Assembly (NCBI GenBank): GCA_017506865.1
Contig: JAFCMP010000279.1
Location: 310,001 to 374,000, forward strand
Source: Tribonema minus
Taxonomy: Eukaryota; Sar; Xanthophyceae; Tribonematales; Tribonemataceae
Direction: 5' to 3'
Length of the DNA: 64,000 nucleotides
Shown here piece by piece: positions 35,501-50,500 of the stretch. Numbering within the stretch: position 1 is the stretch's first letter; each line of letters starts with the position of its first letter. A program made the position numbers and the translations under genes. A model generated the notes under the pieces. That model was not told the DNA's origin. It ran no database searches and worked only from the letters and a program-made list of their open reading frames with translations.

Positions 35501-38500
35501 TATTGCCAGCGTACACAAAACGCACGTCTCGTTGTTGCGCTGCATCTTCTTGCGGAGGTATGCAAACGTGATTGGCAGCGGACAAAGTCGATCGCGCAAG
35601 CCTGCATCAGCTTGATCAGCAGAAAACACAGTGCCCATATCGTGCCGCGATGATGGAGCACACGCCATTGCCAGCGAACGCACCGCAAGAAGCATGGTTG
35701 TTGTTGCGCTGCAGGTATCCATGCATTCTTTGCATGTTTAAGTACTCCAATGCCCATGCGTCCTCATGTTCTGACGTGCTCATATATATCCATAGGTGGG
35801 TGACTTTGGTGGCGATCAGGGCACTGCAGGGCTGGTGGATACACTCGGGGGTCACAGGCAGGCCCGGATGCAGCATTCTGGAACAGTTTGAAGGATGAAA
35901 TAGTGTAGGACCATGGGTGATGTGCAGCATGCATTGTCTAACACGGTAAGTATGAAGCGTGTTGCTCACCATGAGCAACTCAATTTGCAGTGTTGAGTTC
36001 GCCTTCTGTGAGACCGACACCCAATCTGAAACGCGTGATAAGGAGCACCAGCGTTGACTTGCACTCGACCGTTGTCCTGTGTGCATCTGCAGAAAAAGGA
36101 GGCGAAAAGCATTGATCTGGGTGCACAGACCGCGCAGGTGCGCTCGAAAACAGCCGTCCCTGCAAAAATACTGTAGCATCTTGACACGCTATGCGCATAA
36201 TTCGCCACTATGGAGCGCGACACGATAGGCAACCATCCGTATGTGGGGCTGTTTGCAGGTGTGCGGCACATGCATTGGTCGCTGCGCGCATGCCATATGG
36301 CCTGCACGTCACAGCTGCTAGCCCTCTCTGCTTCGCCATTAGCACAATTCAACACAGCAGTGCACAAGACAATAGGCAACCCCCCGTATGCGGGGCGTGT
36401 ATTGATGCGTAGCGTACGCTTTGATCGCTGCACGCATTGCAGATGGCCCGCATCTCACAGCTGCCTGCTGTGGTCGCGAGGGCCGCTTGCAGCTGCATAC
36501 GTAGCAGGCACTGATGAGGGAAGGTAGCTGTTGAGCACTGTTTATAGGCGCTGCTGCGGCCGCTGGTGACCAGCAGCAACTAGTGTCGCAAAGCTCCACC
36601 GACCGGGGCAGATCTGCTGATCTGATGCTCAAGCTGTCATAACCTCACGGCCTTTGATGTTCACCGCTTTTTCTCTGCGCATGCGGAAGCTGAAGTTGGC
36701 CCATGGCACTGCCGCTGCACTGCGAATGATGAGCATGCCATGCGCCCCATATGGCGTGCGTGAGCTTCTCATTCAGTAGAGATTTGCAGTGCTGTCCCTG
36801 ATGGCACGATACCCACCTTCCGTTGTCGACAATGCACACAAAGTGAAACATGTTTCTGGCCTTTGACGTGCCGTGCTCCATTCGTTTAGGACTACTCGAT
36901 TCAATGATGATGACTGTGGCCTACCTCACTGCGCCGCACTCCATCCAGGACTACTCGATACACCTTGCGCCATGGAACGCGCACACGAAACCACTCTGAC
37001 CGATGATAAATAACTGTGGTTTGCCTCACTGCGCCGGTATTCCTTGCAGGACTACTCGATACCCCTTGTGCCATGAAATGCGCACACAATAATGAAAAGC
37101 GCACACGAAAACACTCTGTTCGATGATAATATTTGTGGCCTGCCTCACTGCGCCGTACTTATTGCAGGACTACTCTATTCGGGTGGAGGATCCCGACAAG
37201 GACGCTACGAACCCCGATGAGTGGCGCGAGTTCTTTCAGCAGTTTGGCCACGTGACGTGAGTGCGTGCTGACACTGCCACCGCCGCTGCTCGATTGCCAT
37301 GCATGCGCCTTCTGCTTGCAAGCTGGCGCCTGGCAGTGTCTGCGCCAATGCGCACATGTCACTTGTACTTCAAGTAAACCTTTTGAAGTACTTCTAAGTA
37401 TATGTGTCGTTTGTGCTGGCTGTGCGTGCGAGCTGGTCGGCGCCGCTGCTCGTGTCCTGGCAGTGCGCACTCAATCGTAACAGTTCAACTTGTGGCCCGT
37501 CACACGCTCCCCTGCGCGCAATGCAGCTTACGCCGTCCGCCCAAGTTACGGGGCATGAGCGTGGCAACTGACATCGACATAGATCGAGCGACACAGACTT
37601 CATGGATATTGCTGTGCAGGCACTGCACCTCACTGACTCTGTGCCCCCCTTCGTGTCTCTGTGCTCATGAGATGTGGTGAATGTGGCGTGCGTGGCACTC
37701 TGCACAGCCATGTGCCCTCCTTCGTGTCTCAATGCTCATGACATATGGTATGGTGTACATGATGGTGTTTATGACACTCTGCGCAGCCATGTGCCCCCCT
37801 TTCGTGTCTCAATGCTCATGAGTTACCGTGCGCATGATGGCGTGTGTGGCACTCTATCTGCGCAGCTATGTGACGGTGGCGCTGGACAATGGGACGCTGC
37901 TGGAGTCCCTGGTCAAGAAGCGCACCATCATGCACAAGCTTGAGGTCAGCGCGCTGTGCCCTCGCAAGTCGACAGCATGCGATGAGCATTGTTCAGTTGT
38001 GAAGTCGCAGTTGCCTTACGATTCACTGAGGTCATAGAGGTTGTCCATACAGTCACCTAGTGATGCATGAGTTTTGAGATCAGCATTGTTGATTTTGAAA
38101 TTGTATACTTCTTGAAGTACGATGCTCCTACGGCAGAAACCCTGCACTCAAAGCGCTTGACAAAAATGACAAAGACGCCAGCTTTTTCAGAAAGCATCCC
38201 TGTCCAGTGTTGCCGTATCTCCTATGTGTGCTTTCATGTTTCGAAAGCGCAGCTTGAGGTGAAATACTTGGAAGTATTGGTGTGTGAAGACAAGCTACTG
38301 CCAAGCTACTGCCAAGAATATGCCTCGTACCTCTGAACTAATATTTCATGCTTCAAACTGCCAGTCTGTCCTTCTGGCGCGGCAACTGCTGTTCAAATAT
38401 CGCAAACTCGCAGTGGATAGATGATCAAGCGTTTCAGATGCTTAGGGCTTGGTTGGTGCTAAGTAGGGTTTGGGGTTGGAGTTTCATGTTGGCATCATTT

Positions 38501-41500
38501 TATGGGTCGTCTTGATTCCGCCAGCAGGGCAGTCGCACTCTTGCTGGCAGCGTAGCATTATAGTCATGTCCTATACCAACCGTCTTGGTGTCGCTTGCAC
38601 CTTGTTGTGATTTGTCGTGTGTTGCAGCTGGAGGTTGGCGGCACTGGCCCTGAGTATGAGAGGGCGGTGGTGAGTTATTATAGGCCTTGCTGCAATTGGT
38701 AAAGCTCCTTGTTACTAAATATATACTTGAAGAATGCAGGAACTTTGGCGAAGCCCAAACTGCACTAGCGAGCCAAGCGCGCAGCAGCAGCGCACCCGAA
38801 CCAGTTACACTATACCTTCCTGCGCCAGTTTCTCCGCACGCACCTGCTGCGTCGCGTGTATTGCTAGTGCATTTCGTTACGTGTTGCTTCTGCATGCTGG
38901 CACGTGTCACGCATGCAGTGCCGTGGCAGCGTGTGCTGCGCTCTTGGCGCTCAGTCGCATGGATGCATGAATTGCGATGTGGCGTTGCTGCGCATGGCAA
39001 ACGTTGCATCAGTGTGTTCAGCAAAGGTGCCGGGTTCGCATGCTTCACAGTAAGGTACTTGTGGTATCACTCTCTGCCACGTGATGTATCCGCATGCACT
39101 GGTAACACCCTCGCATGTTGTCATAATATCAGCAAGCTCACGACCGTGGACATTGCTCTTTTGAAAGGCGCGACAGCTACTCTACCTCAAATATTGCCAA
39201 CTGGCACCCATCACTACTAGGACAGTCGCTTGAGGTGATGCCCAGCCCGACCGTGCAGCTGCCTGCGAAGCACGACACTGCCGTCTCCTTTGATTCAGTG
39301 CTCCGCTGAGTCTCAATTTTTTTAAATGTTTATTTGCGTTATTCTGGCCGCGTGTGCACAGGACGTTGCCAACCCCATGACGCGCGAGGGCAGCAGGCCG
39401 TGCTGGCGGTGGTTCATGAACCTGTTTGGGCTGTGCGGCGACGTGGTCTTCTACCACGAAAAGGTGACGTGCCGCGCATGTTTTCCGCGCGAAACCTAGG
39501 TGACAAAGCCCCTTGTATCTCCATACTGGAGCTCTGCTGCATGATTGCTAGCACTTGCTGCTGGCTGTTGATTGTTGGGTTGCTTCTGTGAGTGCCGGTC
39601 AATGCAAAGTGCGCCGAGAAGCAAGGCGCAAGGGTTACGGGTCAAGCTGACTTACACTCCTATGTATTTCCTTCTGCTGGCAGCCACGTAAGCTGTCCCA
39701 CAGTCCAGTGAATCGTACGTACAAATCTGCTGGAGCGCCGCTGAGAGTTTTTGAAGTCGCAGCTCAGTGAGAGCTAGGGTAAAATAGAGTCTCAGGGCGC
39801 AGCACCAGTGAGCACAGGCACATGAAATCATGCTTGCGCATCACAGACGCCGAGGTGGTTGTAGCATCACGCTCTTTTCAAGTCGCATGCAACCAGCGAG
39901 ACAAGTTTGCAACACTCATTGGCACTGTCACATGTTTTCGCTCTCGGACATCACAGGAGTACACTGCTGGCGCAGGCCTCTGCGATCTGAACGACCGAAC
40001 ACGCTGCATGGTCATTTTTTGCTGTGGCAGCTGCTGCCAGTCTTCATGCAACACGGTGCTTGCAGGGTATGTGCTCGCATTGTTGCTGCGAGGTGTCGAC
40101 GCTGCTCGGTGCACACGGCTGCGACGCCTTCCTTCATCAGTTTCCTGCCATCAGAGATTATGCTGTCGCTGCTGTGCTGGCCCTACATAGGCGACCGATC
40201 TCGCACCACCGCAGAGGACAATTGCTTTTTGGAGCATACGCCCATCATCAGGCGCTCAGTCACCCTGCTACTGCCAGCTTCTTGATATATGCATGCAACA
40301 AACCAGGAGCAGCTGCGGTCACGACATCCCATTGTGCGTAGCCAACGGCAAGTGTTCTACCTTGACGGCATGTGATGTATGCTTTGACGTGTGACAGCTG
40401 CGCAAGACCATGGACAGCATTACGGAACTGGAGCACAAGCACTGCAACGCCGTCAAGGTCTACGTGACCTTTGAGCATGAGAAGGACCAGGTACATGACA
40501 CTTCTCTCTGTCGGTCATCATTGCGACTTTGAAACACTTCTGAGCAGCTGTAGGTGCTGCCCTGGAGCAGCTAACCGCAGTTGACATCAGCACCCTTTTG
40601 CAGCTTCAGTTACATCAAATCTTGAGTGCTGAGTAGGTTGCTATTAGTGCACCTTTTGCGTGGCCTTCATTCTGTGCTGCTTGTGCAGTAAGGCTGCTTG
40701 GGAACTATGGAGACCTTGCAACATGCAACAGTGCTGACAGCCTTTCTAGCTCTTCACACTGCCACGTGCATGTATGAACAATAGCACCTGAGATCAAGTC
40801 TTGGCATTTGGTGGCATGGATCTTGCAGCTAGTCGTTTGGTGACCAGCTGCGCTAATACTTTCAAGTTTCAATGATTACTCCTACAAGCGTAAACAAAAA
40901 GCAGGCCATTATCTAGCGCCCCTCACTGTGCAAGCAGGGACACTTGCTCACGCGCTCCCCCTTGAAACTGACAAGCACAAAGGGGCAGCACCTGTGACTC
41001 CCCTCAGCGTCAGTGACTCGTTGCAACACCTTGACCGGTGTCATTGCATAGGCGTATGTACTGCAGGGCATGCGGACTCAAGCACTGATAACGACATGAT
41101 GACTTTGGCAGTAATATAAATATCCAGCGTCGCTTCCTCCGCCATTGCTGAGCATCCATGCTGACATGCGGTCATTGTGTTTTGTTGCGACACGCGCAGC
41201 GCGAGTGCCTGCAGGCCATGACCACTGGCATCATCGCGGCTACGCAGGAGCGGTCCACCAAGGTACGTACGTGACGCACCCACTTCCTTCAACTTTTTAC
41301 TTCTACTTGAAGTTTATGTTTCTAGTTTTGAACGTACAATGCGCAGTCCAGCGTCCCGGTCGAAACGTGTTGCAGTGTGATTGTTGCGGCGAATGCGCGG
41401 AGCGTGTGGTGATCACCACATGATGTAAGCTGTAGTTGCCCTGTTTGATCACAGCAGGGTAGCATCCCATACTGCATTTCACGGCCACATGGTACCCCCG

Positions 41501-44500
41501 AAGCACCACGCTGGCCATTTGATCTCAGCATGGAATGTAACGGCGCAACCATCTACCGCGACTTTTCCAGCATCAGTCTGGTCAAATCCACTTGGCTGGC
41601 GCAAATGAGCAAGCACCGCAGCATTTTAGATGACTGATTACTCGTGTCCGTGCGTGACAACACACTCTCACAGCATATGTACTCCAGAGACGCGTCTGCT
41701 TATTGGAAGGCCTCGAATATGTCGAATGCAGTGCAGAGACGTTGGAGGCATCACCATGATCCATGCTGGGAGCAGATCTTGAAGTTAACATCATGCTATA
41801 CATTCTGTGTACACGCAATGTGGTTGCTCAGCTTCGATGCGTTCACCTGCTTCGTTGTGATTGCGCTTGCACGATGCCACCGCAGTGCTGCTGATGCTGG
41901 GCTTGCTGTCAGAAGCACGTCTGTCATCATGTCTTCAGACGTGCGCAAGGCGCACGCACGGCGGCAAGTGACACGTCCAAAGCAGGGCTGAGGGCACTGT
42001 CATCATCTGCTGTCAGAGTCAGGCTGCAGTGGCTTTGTGCGGCGAGCTGCAGGTTTTCTGAGAATATTATGCGCATCGTGTTAACTCCTCGTCATCGTCT
42101 GCACTGCCACCATGACTGGTTGCGCGCCTGATGCTTAGGTGAAGCCGGAGCACAGATTTAGGGGGTCCAACGTCCTCAAGATTGAGGAGCCTGCAGAGGT
42201 GCGGTGATGAGCGAATCTCAATGAATCCGATCTCACCATTCGTTTGCACTGCCATTTATTTGCGCACATGCGTCGCGCTTCGAGGGAGCCAGTTTGATTA
42301 GCAAACATTGAAATGCTGTGGAAGGACACCATTCACAGCCCTCAGAGAGTGTTGGCTGTGTACGTTTGAAACAAGTATTTTTGTGAAGTTGTGGAATGCC
42401 TGCTCTCCTTTCTACTGACAGCCGACTATGTGTCTGGCGTAGTCACATCGACTTGTCAGTATCTATGCGGCATGTTATCATCCTATCAGCAGGCGCTCCC
42501 TGCACTATTGTCGACTGGCACATCCTGCACCTGCGCTCACAGTGCTATACAGTATATTTCGACGTGTCTGGCCTTTGTGACTGCATGTGCTTGCTGCTCG
42601 TCTAAATCCCAACTAGTGTGCATTACATCGGCGCACATTAGCTTGTGCTCATAAGCCGATCTGCGTCACCTGCGTCCGCGTGCACAGGCCTCAACCCTAA
42701 CCTTAAACCCTAACCCTACGCCACGGGTGTCGCATCGCAGCGCCCGGAAATGCCAACACACCACGTAATCACATGCTGTACTGGTGCTCGTGCCTACTGG
42801 CGTTCATGTTGTGCTGTGCACAGCCGGCGGAGTTCGTACTGTGCTGCGTCACCTACTTCCGGGTGCACAGGCCCTAACCCTAATTGTATCCTCCTCACCC
42901 TAAGCAAAAACACACTGATCGCAGCGCTGGAAATTGGCAACACACCGCGTAATTAACTGCGGTCTTGTGCGTGCTGTATCGGTGTTTGTATCGTGTGCTG
43001 CGCGCAACTCTGATTGCCAGCCCTAATGCTAACCTTAAAGCCATGAGTGTTGCATCGCAGCGCTGGAAACATCAGCACACCGCGTGATAAACTGCAGTTT
43101 GTGCGTGCTGTATCGGTGTTTTGTATCGTGTGCTGCGCGCAGCCTGCGGAGGTGAACTGGCTGACGCAGGACAGCACTTTCTTCTACCGCCTCATTGAGC
43201 AAGGCGTCACGCTGGCCATCACGGCCGGCATCATTGCGGTTCTGGCAGCGCTCATCTATCTGGTGAGTCATATGCTTACGCGGTACCTCACAATAAGTCA
43301 AGTACTTACGTGGTACATCCATCTGGTAAGTCGTGTACTTGCGCGGTACCTCAAAATGTTTTTGAAGTACTTCAAAGTACTCAAGAAGTATGCACGTTTT
43401 TTTGGCAAAGTACTGCGATGTATACACCGTTGTGTTGGTTCGGCTGGTGCTCATTCACCTGGTGCATCATGTGAATAGCATCGTTGCAGATCTGGCAGTG
43501 CTCATTTTTCTGGTCAAGGGCTGGCGTGGGGGTGCACTCCACTGCCAGCTTGCCACAGCCCTGCAGGGGAAAGAGCGCTTTGACAACACTGCACGACCTT
43601 GCCGTGACCTCTACGCAGGCGGTGTTTATGCATAGAGTCCTACATACTGTTTCAAGCATGTTGTTCCTGCTCTTGACGGCAGTTGTCAGAGCTTCGATTG
43701 GTCCTGCATCGTCTTGATTCAACCTGCACTGCCTTGTCAGCAATGCCATGAATAATTCAGTTGAAAATTGCGTTGACTTCTGTCCATGAACCCCATGTAG
43801 ACTTGGGGTCCTGGGGCGACGACCACATGTTGGCGCTGTGAAATGTGCATGTATGCAGTCAAGTCAAGCAAGCAGTGCAGTCAAATTATAGTTTATAGTC
43901 AGCATCATTGCTCGTTTCTAAAACTTGTTGTTGCTGTAGTCCAGTACCTACTCAATAGACGTTCTTCACACCATTGGCCTTTTCTGGGAGTGCTATTCTG
44001 ATACCACTGTGGCCTGCATCTGTCCAGTTCTGGTTCATGATCGTAAAGATAGTTGCATTATGCTGTACTTGTCTGGTTCCTGACCTTGAGGGCTTTCCCA
44101 TGATAACGCATTGTACATATGAGGACGAACTGCAGTTTTGATCTCAGTGGCGTTTTCATCTTCAATTATGGCGTCCCTGCTACTGCTCTGTTGCTGCTGG
44201 CATGCATCAAAACCTAACAGCGCATTTTGGCGGCCCATAGCCAGCGCACGCATCTCTGTCAACATTGACATCAAATGGCGAACTTCTACATTGAAGTACG
44301 TTCGTTGGGTTCACCGCTGCCGCTCCGTTACCGCGCGTGCAGACGTCCAAAGCAGACAATGCGCTGGCGGCCATCTTCATCTCCGTTGTCAACAAGGTCC
44401 TCCCCATCCTCATCAAGGTGCGCAAGTGGCACGCGCCAAGAACTGCCTGCAAAACTTCCATCGCCAGACACGTGCTCGTAGCTGCTGTGACGCTGGGTGA

Positions 44501-47500
44501 TGCATGCAAGGGTCTGAACCACCGCTAGATGTCTCCAGACGTTGTTGAGAGAATTTGTCATCGTCTTGTAATCGTGTGACCAAACAAACATTCAGCGTGC
44601 TATTGTTTGCGGCGGTCGCCTGTAGCAGCCAAGGTTGCTTACAGCATGAGGCACTCTTCCGCACATGAGCGCAGTCGCTGCACCTCAGCTTCGTGCATGC
44701 TTCGCAGATGTGTGGCGCGTGTCTGAGCAATCAGCACCATCACCAAGCACCCCCTCAGCGCCAGCACACTCGCCTTGTCATCAAACTGCTGCTCAGGCGT
44801 TCATAATGTTGCCAGGCTAACCCCCATCTCATCACCCACAAGCAGTGCGAGCGTGGCTCTTGCGCAATGATCGCACAACTCACGCGTGCCATTGCCCTTC
44901 GCGCATCATCTAGCAGGCATCACGCAGCTTGTGGCCCATTGTTGGACGCAGCGAACTCACCAGGGCTTTTGTCATCCCGATACTGAATTGCGTGTGCGTT
45001 GCTCTCGCGCCCGCAGCTGGTCGTGAGAAAAGAGCACCATCTCACCGACAGCGGCCTGCAGTCGAGCCTGCTCCTCAAGATTGTGATCCTGCAGTGGATG
45101 AACACGGCATTCATCATATACATCATCACGCCCAGCGACGAGTTCCTCACCAGGGGCTTCATCGACCAGATCAGCAATGTCAGTGCAAACTGGCACCCAT
45201 AGCGCAGGCGTAGAGTCTACAGACAAATGCTCACAGCATTCACCCTGCAAAAGTGCAAGTGGCCGCAAAAAACGATGCAGGGTTGTTGGCACATTTGTGT
45301 TAGAGCTTATGCCACTTGAGCATGAAGTTCCTTAGAGGTGAAGCTGTGTTCGCATATTCGCACAGCGCTGATGATGTCTGTGGTGATGTACCCATGATGT
45401 AAAACGTTGAAAAACCGACCTTGCCCAAAGCTCTTAAAGGCTTGTGTCGTTGAAGTAAGCTTCATACTGATCTGGTACAGTCACGTGGTATGCGCGCATT
45501 GTCGACAACTACGCCGACTTCCCATGTAATTAGTCTGCATAAGTGGTGCCGTGTCGTCTCATGCCCATGCTGCTTGGAGTCTGTACTCATTGAGCGGTGC
45601 TGCTTCAGCTAGCAGCGCCATATCATGACTTCCAAAGTCCTACTGTGAACAGAGGCTCTTGTCCTTGTAACTACATACCCCCAAGCACACTCGCATGCAC
45701 GTTCATCAACATGAAAGGCGTTTATTTTATCTCACTTGCCCTGACCCCCCCTTTATGTCCTATTTGCTCCCTCGTTTCTGCTGGTGCATGTACGCTGCGG
45801 GCGCTGCTGTGGACTGGGCGCAGATTCTGTGGGCGGTGAGTAGTGATGCGCTGGTTTTCATATTGATATGTTCATGGCAGCTTGTGTATGCACAAATCAT
45901 TCGCTCATTGACTGGTACTGCACTCACCCAGTCAGTGTAGAGGCGCAGCTTTATGTACATGGCATCAGAGCGGGCACCTTGTTTTCACTTTTGAACACTT
46001 GTAGACTAGCCTGATCCCATGAGTTGCATGAGCGCGCATCACTTGGGACATCATCCACAGCATCAGCTCGGGCTTGTGTACATCCTGCAACAGATGTGGG
46101 TCACGAGATAGTTCAAGGGCACTGCAGGCCTTGCTTTGATGTGGTACTGCTACTGCCACTTGCTGATGGTCCACGCTGTCAGATCGCGGCTCAATGCACT
46201 CAGTGCTCAGCGGTGATGCCGTCGTGTCAGATGGATGCACGCAAGCAAAGCGCTGCTGTATCATCACAGAAAACAAATATCATCCAGCCAGCACGTAATG
46301 ACCGACCAGCAGACATGTTGTCCACATGGCAAGTGGTGAGCATGTGCTGCCTCTGCCGGGCGCATGATTGCCACTTGACAACTGACCGCTGTGTACAGTA
46401 GTAATCTCCTGCCGGCCACGCGTGTGGCAAATCTGCATCAGTTATGGCAGCCATCACCGAGTGCACCAGAAGTTTTGGAACAATCTTTCAAAGTTAAGGT
46501 GCCTGGAATTGACCATCCCTGACACACTGCTCTCATTGCTGCACTGCGGCCACAGGACGTGTATGTTTCCCCCGTCATCATGCTGCTGGACATCCCCGGG
46601 CGCCTGAGGTCAGTCTACCAAATGCTCGTGTTTGGTACCATGCGGTTCACGGGGAACTTCCCGACCACACTTTTCAAATACCCACATCTCGCAGACCTCT
46701 TGACCGGTTCCTGTCAAATTGATGCATTGTGAGGCTCATGTCGCACGATACATGACCTGGTAATGGTGCTAGCCGATGCGATGCTTTTGCAGAGCTACGC
46801 GGTTTACAGTGCTTTTTTTGCCAGACCAGTGTATCTGACTTGCGTCTTCAGCCGATTAAGAATGGCGCTGCTCAGCAGCGCGACCTGTTGTTCTAATCAC
46901 TCTGGCATTTGTGCTGATGTTGCGCGGAAGGCCGCTTAGGCAGAGCATCCACTTTGTTGCACACAAATGAATGCAGGGCATTCGCGCTCCGATTGTCCGT
47001 CAGCATTTTTTGTCAGCACCAAGTATGCCTTTACTCGCAAGCATTTTTGTGCAAAGTTCAGCATGCTGCTCTAAGTCACAAGCTAGCATCCTCGTCAGTG
47101 CCTGCTCCGCTGCTTGCATGAATGATGTGTTGGCGTTCAATGTCTGGGTACCAGTGTCAATCGCCTCTTGAAGCATATCACAGCTTGCTTGCTTCTGGAC
47201 ATCTACTTCTGCACACCCCCTTGCACGCACACGCGTGGGTGGTTGACTCTGTACTCTGATGCGTGCTGCCATTTGTACTTGCTCCACAGCCGCCTGGTGC
47301 TCTCGCGCACAGCCCACAACCAGTTGAAGATGAACTCGTACTTCATCGGCAGTCCGTGGTTCCTGGCTGAGGTAAAGGCAGACCAACCCTCATAAAGTTT
47401 TTCGCGATGTGCTGCGGCCGAGTATGAGGCTTGGCTTGCATTATTGCAGGCCCTGGCGGACACCGTGTTCTCAGTTCTTGTCAGACAATATACGCCCCTC

Positions 47501-50500
47501 TATGGGTAGAATCTGGTGCTAACACATCACTAGGCAGCAAATGTGCAACCACAGGTATGCCTATGTTCACACAGGCTCAAGTTGCGGTTGACCTGCACCT
47601 GCAGTTGGAACTGTGCGAGGCTGGTGGTCAGCCTTAAGCTCGATGCACACAAATCTGGGACAATGATACGACCGGATCGGATTGGCGCTGCTGCTGCGAG
47701 GTTGCAGTTTGTGCTTAATGGACGTCAACATTTGCGACGCGTTGCTGCATGCGCAGGCAGCTGCATGGGTGCAGTGAAACCAGTCTACTGCTGGCAGCAT
47801 TGGAGCCAATGCACAAGCACACGGCACGCTCATGTGGAATCACCAACACTGCTAATAAGTACGCAAGTGCTGCCGGCCAGCGCCTGCGCAGCCCCTTGTT
47901 CACACTGTGTGTGCTGCCTGAACTGTACACGTTATCGGGTGCTGCCGAGCGCTGCAACGCTACGCCGCCATGCTGCCGCCTGCGCAGCTTCCTACTCTCG
48001 CCGTGTGCTGCTTTAACTGTACACGTCATTGATGAGTGTTGCGCTCTGTTGTGTGCTGTCGAGCGCTGCTGCAGCGCTATGCCGCCATGCTGCCGCCTGC
48101 GCAGCTTCCTACTCACTTGTGCGTGCTGTCTCAATTATAAACACTATTGATGAGCGTTGCGCTCTGTTGTGTGCTGCCGAGCGCTGCTGCAGCGCTACGC
48201 CTCCATGCTCAAGACGGCATTTGTGGCCCTCTTTTTCAGCGCGCTCTTCCCCGCGGGCTACTTCATTGCCGCGCTGGCGCTCTTTGTCACGTACTGGTAC
48301 GTAGGTATTGCGCAATGTCCTGATACCCCCGCTCCTGTCCTGGCCTCAGCTATGCTACCCTAGAGGACAAGTCTTAGCAGAGTCATGGATGAAAACGGTA
48401 GTTGAGAGGTTCTGCAATCAACAAGATGGCGGGTCAAAGGCTTGATAGCCTCACCTGAAATATTATGGTTTGACCAACTGCCGCAGCAGCGGCGACCACG
48501 GTTATTGGTGGAAGGCATGTGCGGCCTACCACACCTTGCCACCTAGAGCTCCACGGTCTTTCGATCTGTTTCCATAGTACCGTCAGTTAAGTACGATCAT
48601 TCAGAAATGTATGTAGGGTCCCTGATACCCTGAGGAGGCGCTCACACGCGACAAGGAGCATTCGAGCATACTGGTGCGTGAGCTTGTGACCCATTGCTCA
48701 GATTGTGCTGCATGCAGTGTCCTGTGCTGTGGGTGGCCGAGCAGTGTCGCTTCAAGCATGGCACTTGGCAGTCAAAGTATGCGCTGGCGACTGTCACTGC
48801 GTTGACGGGCTTTGCTCCGCGTCGCCGTGTGAACGTTGGCGAGCCTGCCGGTCATTACTGGTTGAAGTTATCATCCACGCTCAGCTGCAACGTTTTTGTG
48901 ACATCCGCGCCTCTGATACACGATCAGACTCATGAAGTTTCATTCTTCTTGCTCCATCATTTGACGCCTGCTGTGACGGCTTGTAAATGTCAAGCCGCCG
49001 TGCTTGTAGCCGCACACATGTGCTGCGTGTATCGTATGGGCTGACGTGCGTCACTGCAACTGTGTCTGCGTTTCACGCTCGCAGGGTGAACAAGTACTGC
49101 CTGCTGCGGTTATGGGCCACTCCCCCCCCCATGGGCGCATTCCTGGCACAGGTACAGTAAGCGCCCATGAGAACGCCGGTTTTGCCGCAGTGGGTGACTC
49201 TGGGGGCTCCTGCTACTCATTTGGTCTGCCAACAAATCTGGCGTGTGCCTGCTGTTATTTCCTGGCCAGTCACCTGGCAAGACTGTCCCAAGCGCCTGCA
49301 GTAGGTGCTTGTATGGTCTCATGTGGCAAGCTGCACTTCGCTGTTGATTCTTGCTCTCTGCTAGCGCGTGAAAAAGCTCACACCGCCGTACTTCCGAATA
49401 CCTGCGCGCGTAGGCGCAGAGGCCACTGGTTGTGCTTGCCGACCGCCCAGTCAACGGTGTCCTCTTTGTATTGTCAAATGGTCCGCGTCCCCTGAAGCAC
49501 GCCCTTTTTGATTGGTTGCATGTTATTGCCTGTGTGTGCAGCTGTCGCGCAGCTACCTGGCACTGGCAGTGCTCGTCAAGCTGCTCGTCACTCTCAACTT
49601 CTACGCAAGTGAGTCAAACCGCAGGCATGCCTTGAAGTATTTATTTTCTTCTTGAGCTACTGAGCAATATGTGCACCATCGTCTGCTGCAGTAGAATGTA
49701 ATCACGCTTGCGCTTTCTTGCGGCGCTCATCTGCTAGGTGCCTCTCATCAGGATCCGTCTGCACAATTTGTTGATAATTCAGGCACATACATCACTGCGA
49801 CGTGCATGTTGAAGGTTACAGTGGTGCGCAGTCATCACGCTCTACGAACCTACATGCGGTACACATTGTACCCGCGCTCAAGCGTGAAACGAATACGCAG
49901 CCTGTGTATCTGCATTCTGCACTCGCGCTATCACGTGCAATGAATACGCAGCCTGTGACATGCAGGCGCCATTTTGGTGCTCGTTTCAGGTGCGGTCGCT
50001 ACGCTGAGGCCTCACACATTGCAAGCGCGACTGTGCATCTGCCCTGGCTGCCCTCCCCCCCCAATCTTCAACTACAACTTGAAGTGGCTGACGCCCGGCG
50101 CAAATTACCACCGCCCTGCAACCAAGCACCACGAGCACACGCGCTACATGCGCCACGCGCAAGCCACTCACGACTCACCCCCATGACTCATGACCCATGT
50201 ACCCCCTGCTGCGCGGTATGCGCAGACTGGCCCTTCGACAACGAGCTGTGCAAAACAGGAGAGACGGTGACGCAGGTGTCGCCGGAGGTGGCAGCGCTCG
50301 GCATTGCGCCCGGCGCGACCGTGTACGGGTACTGCGCCACCGACGTCAGTGGGTCGCCGTGGTACATCTTCACGGAGCCGTGGATGAACGACGACCAGAA
50401 GACCCTGGTACGTGGTGACTTTTTAAATTAGAGTTGCATAACAAATCAAGAAACAACGCGTTGCTTCGTTAGTTGTTAGATATTCGTAATACAACAAATA

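Noticed and set aside
36888-37180. CRISPR-like array, because of regularly repeated units
   Set aside because: The units are diverged tandem duplications containing a splice junction, in a eukaryotic intron, with no uniform repeats and unique spacers.
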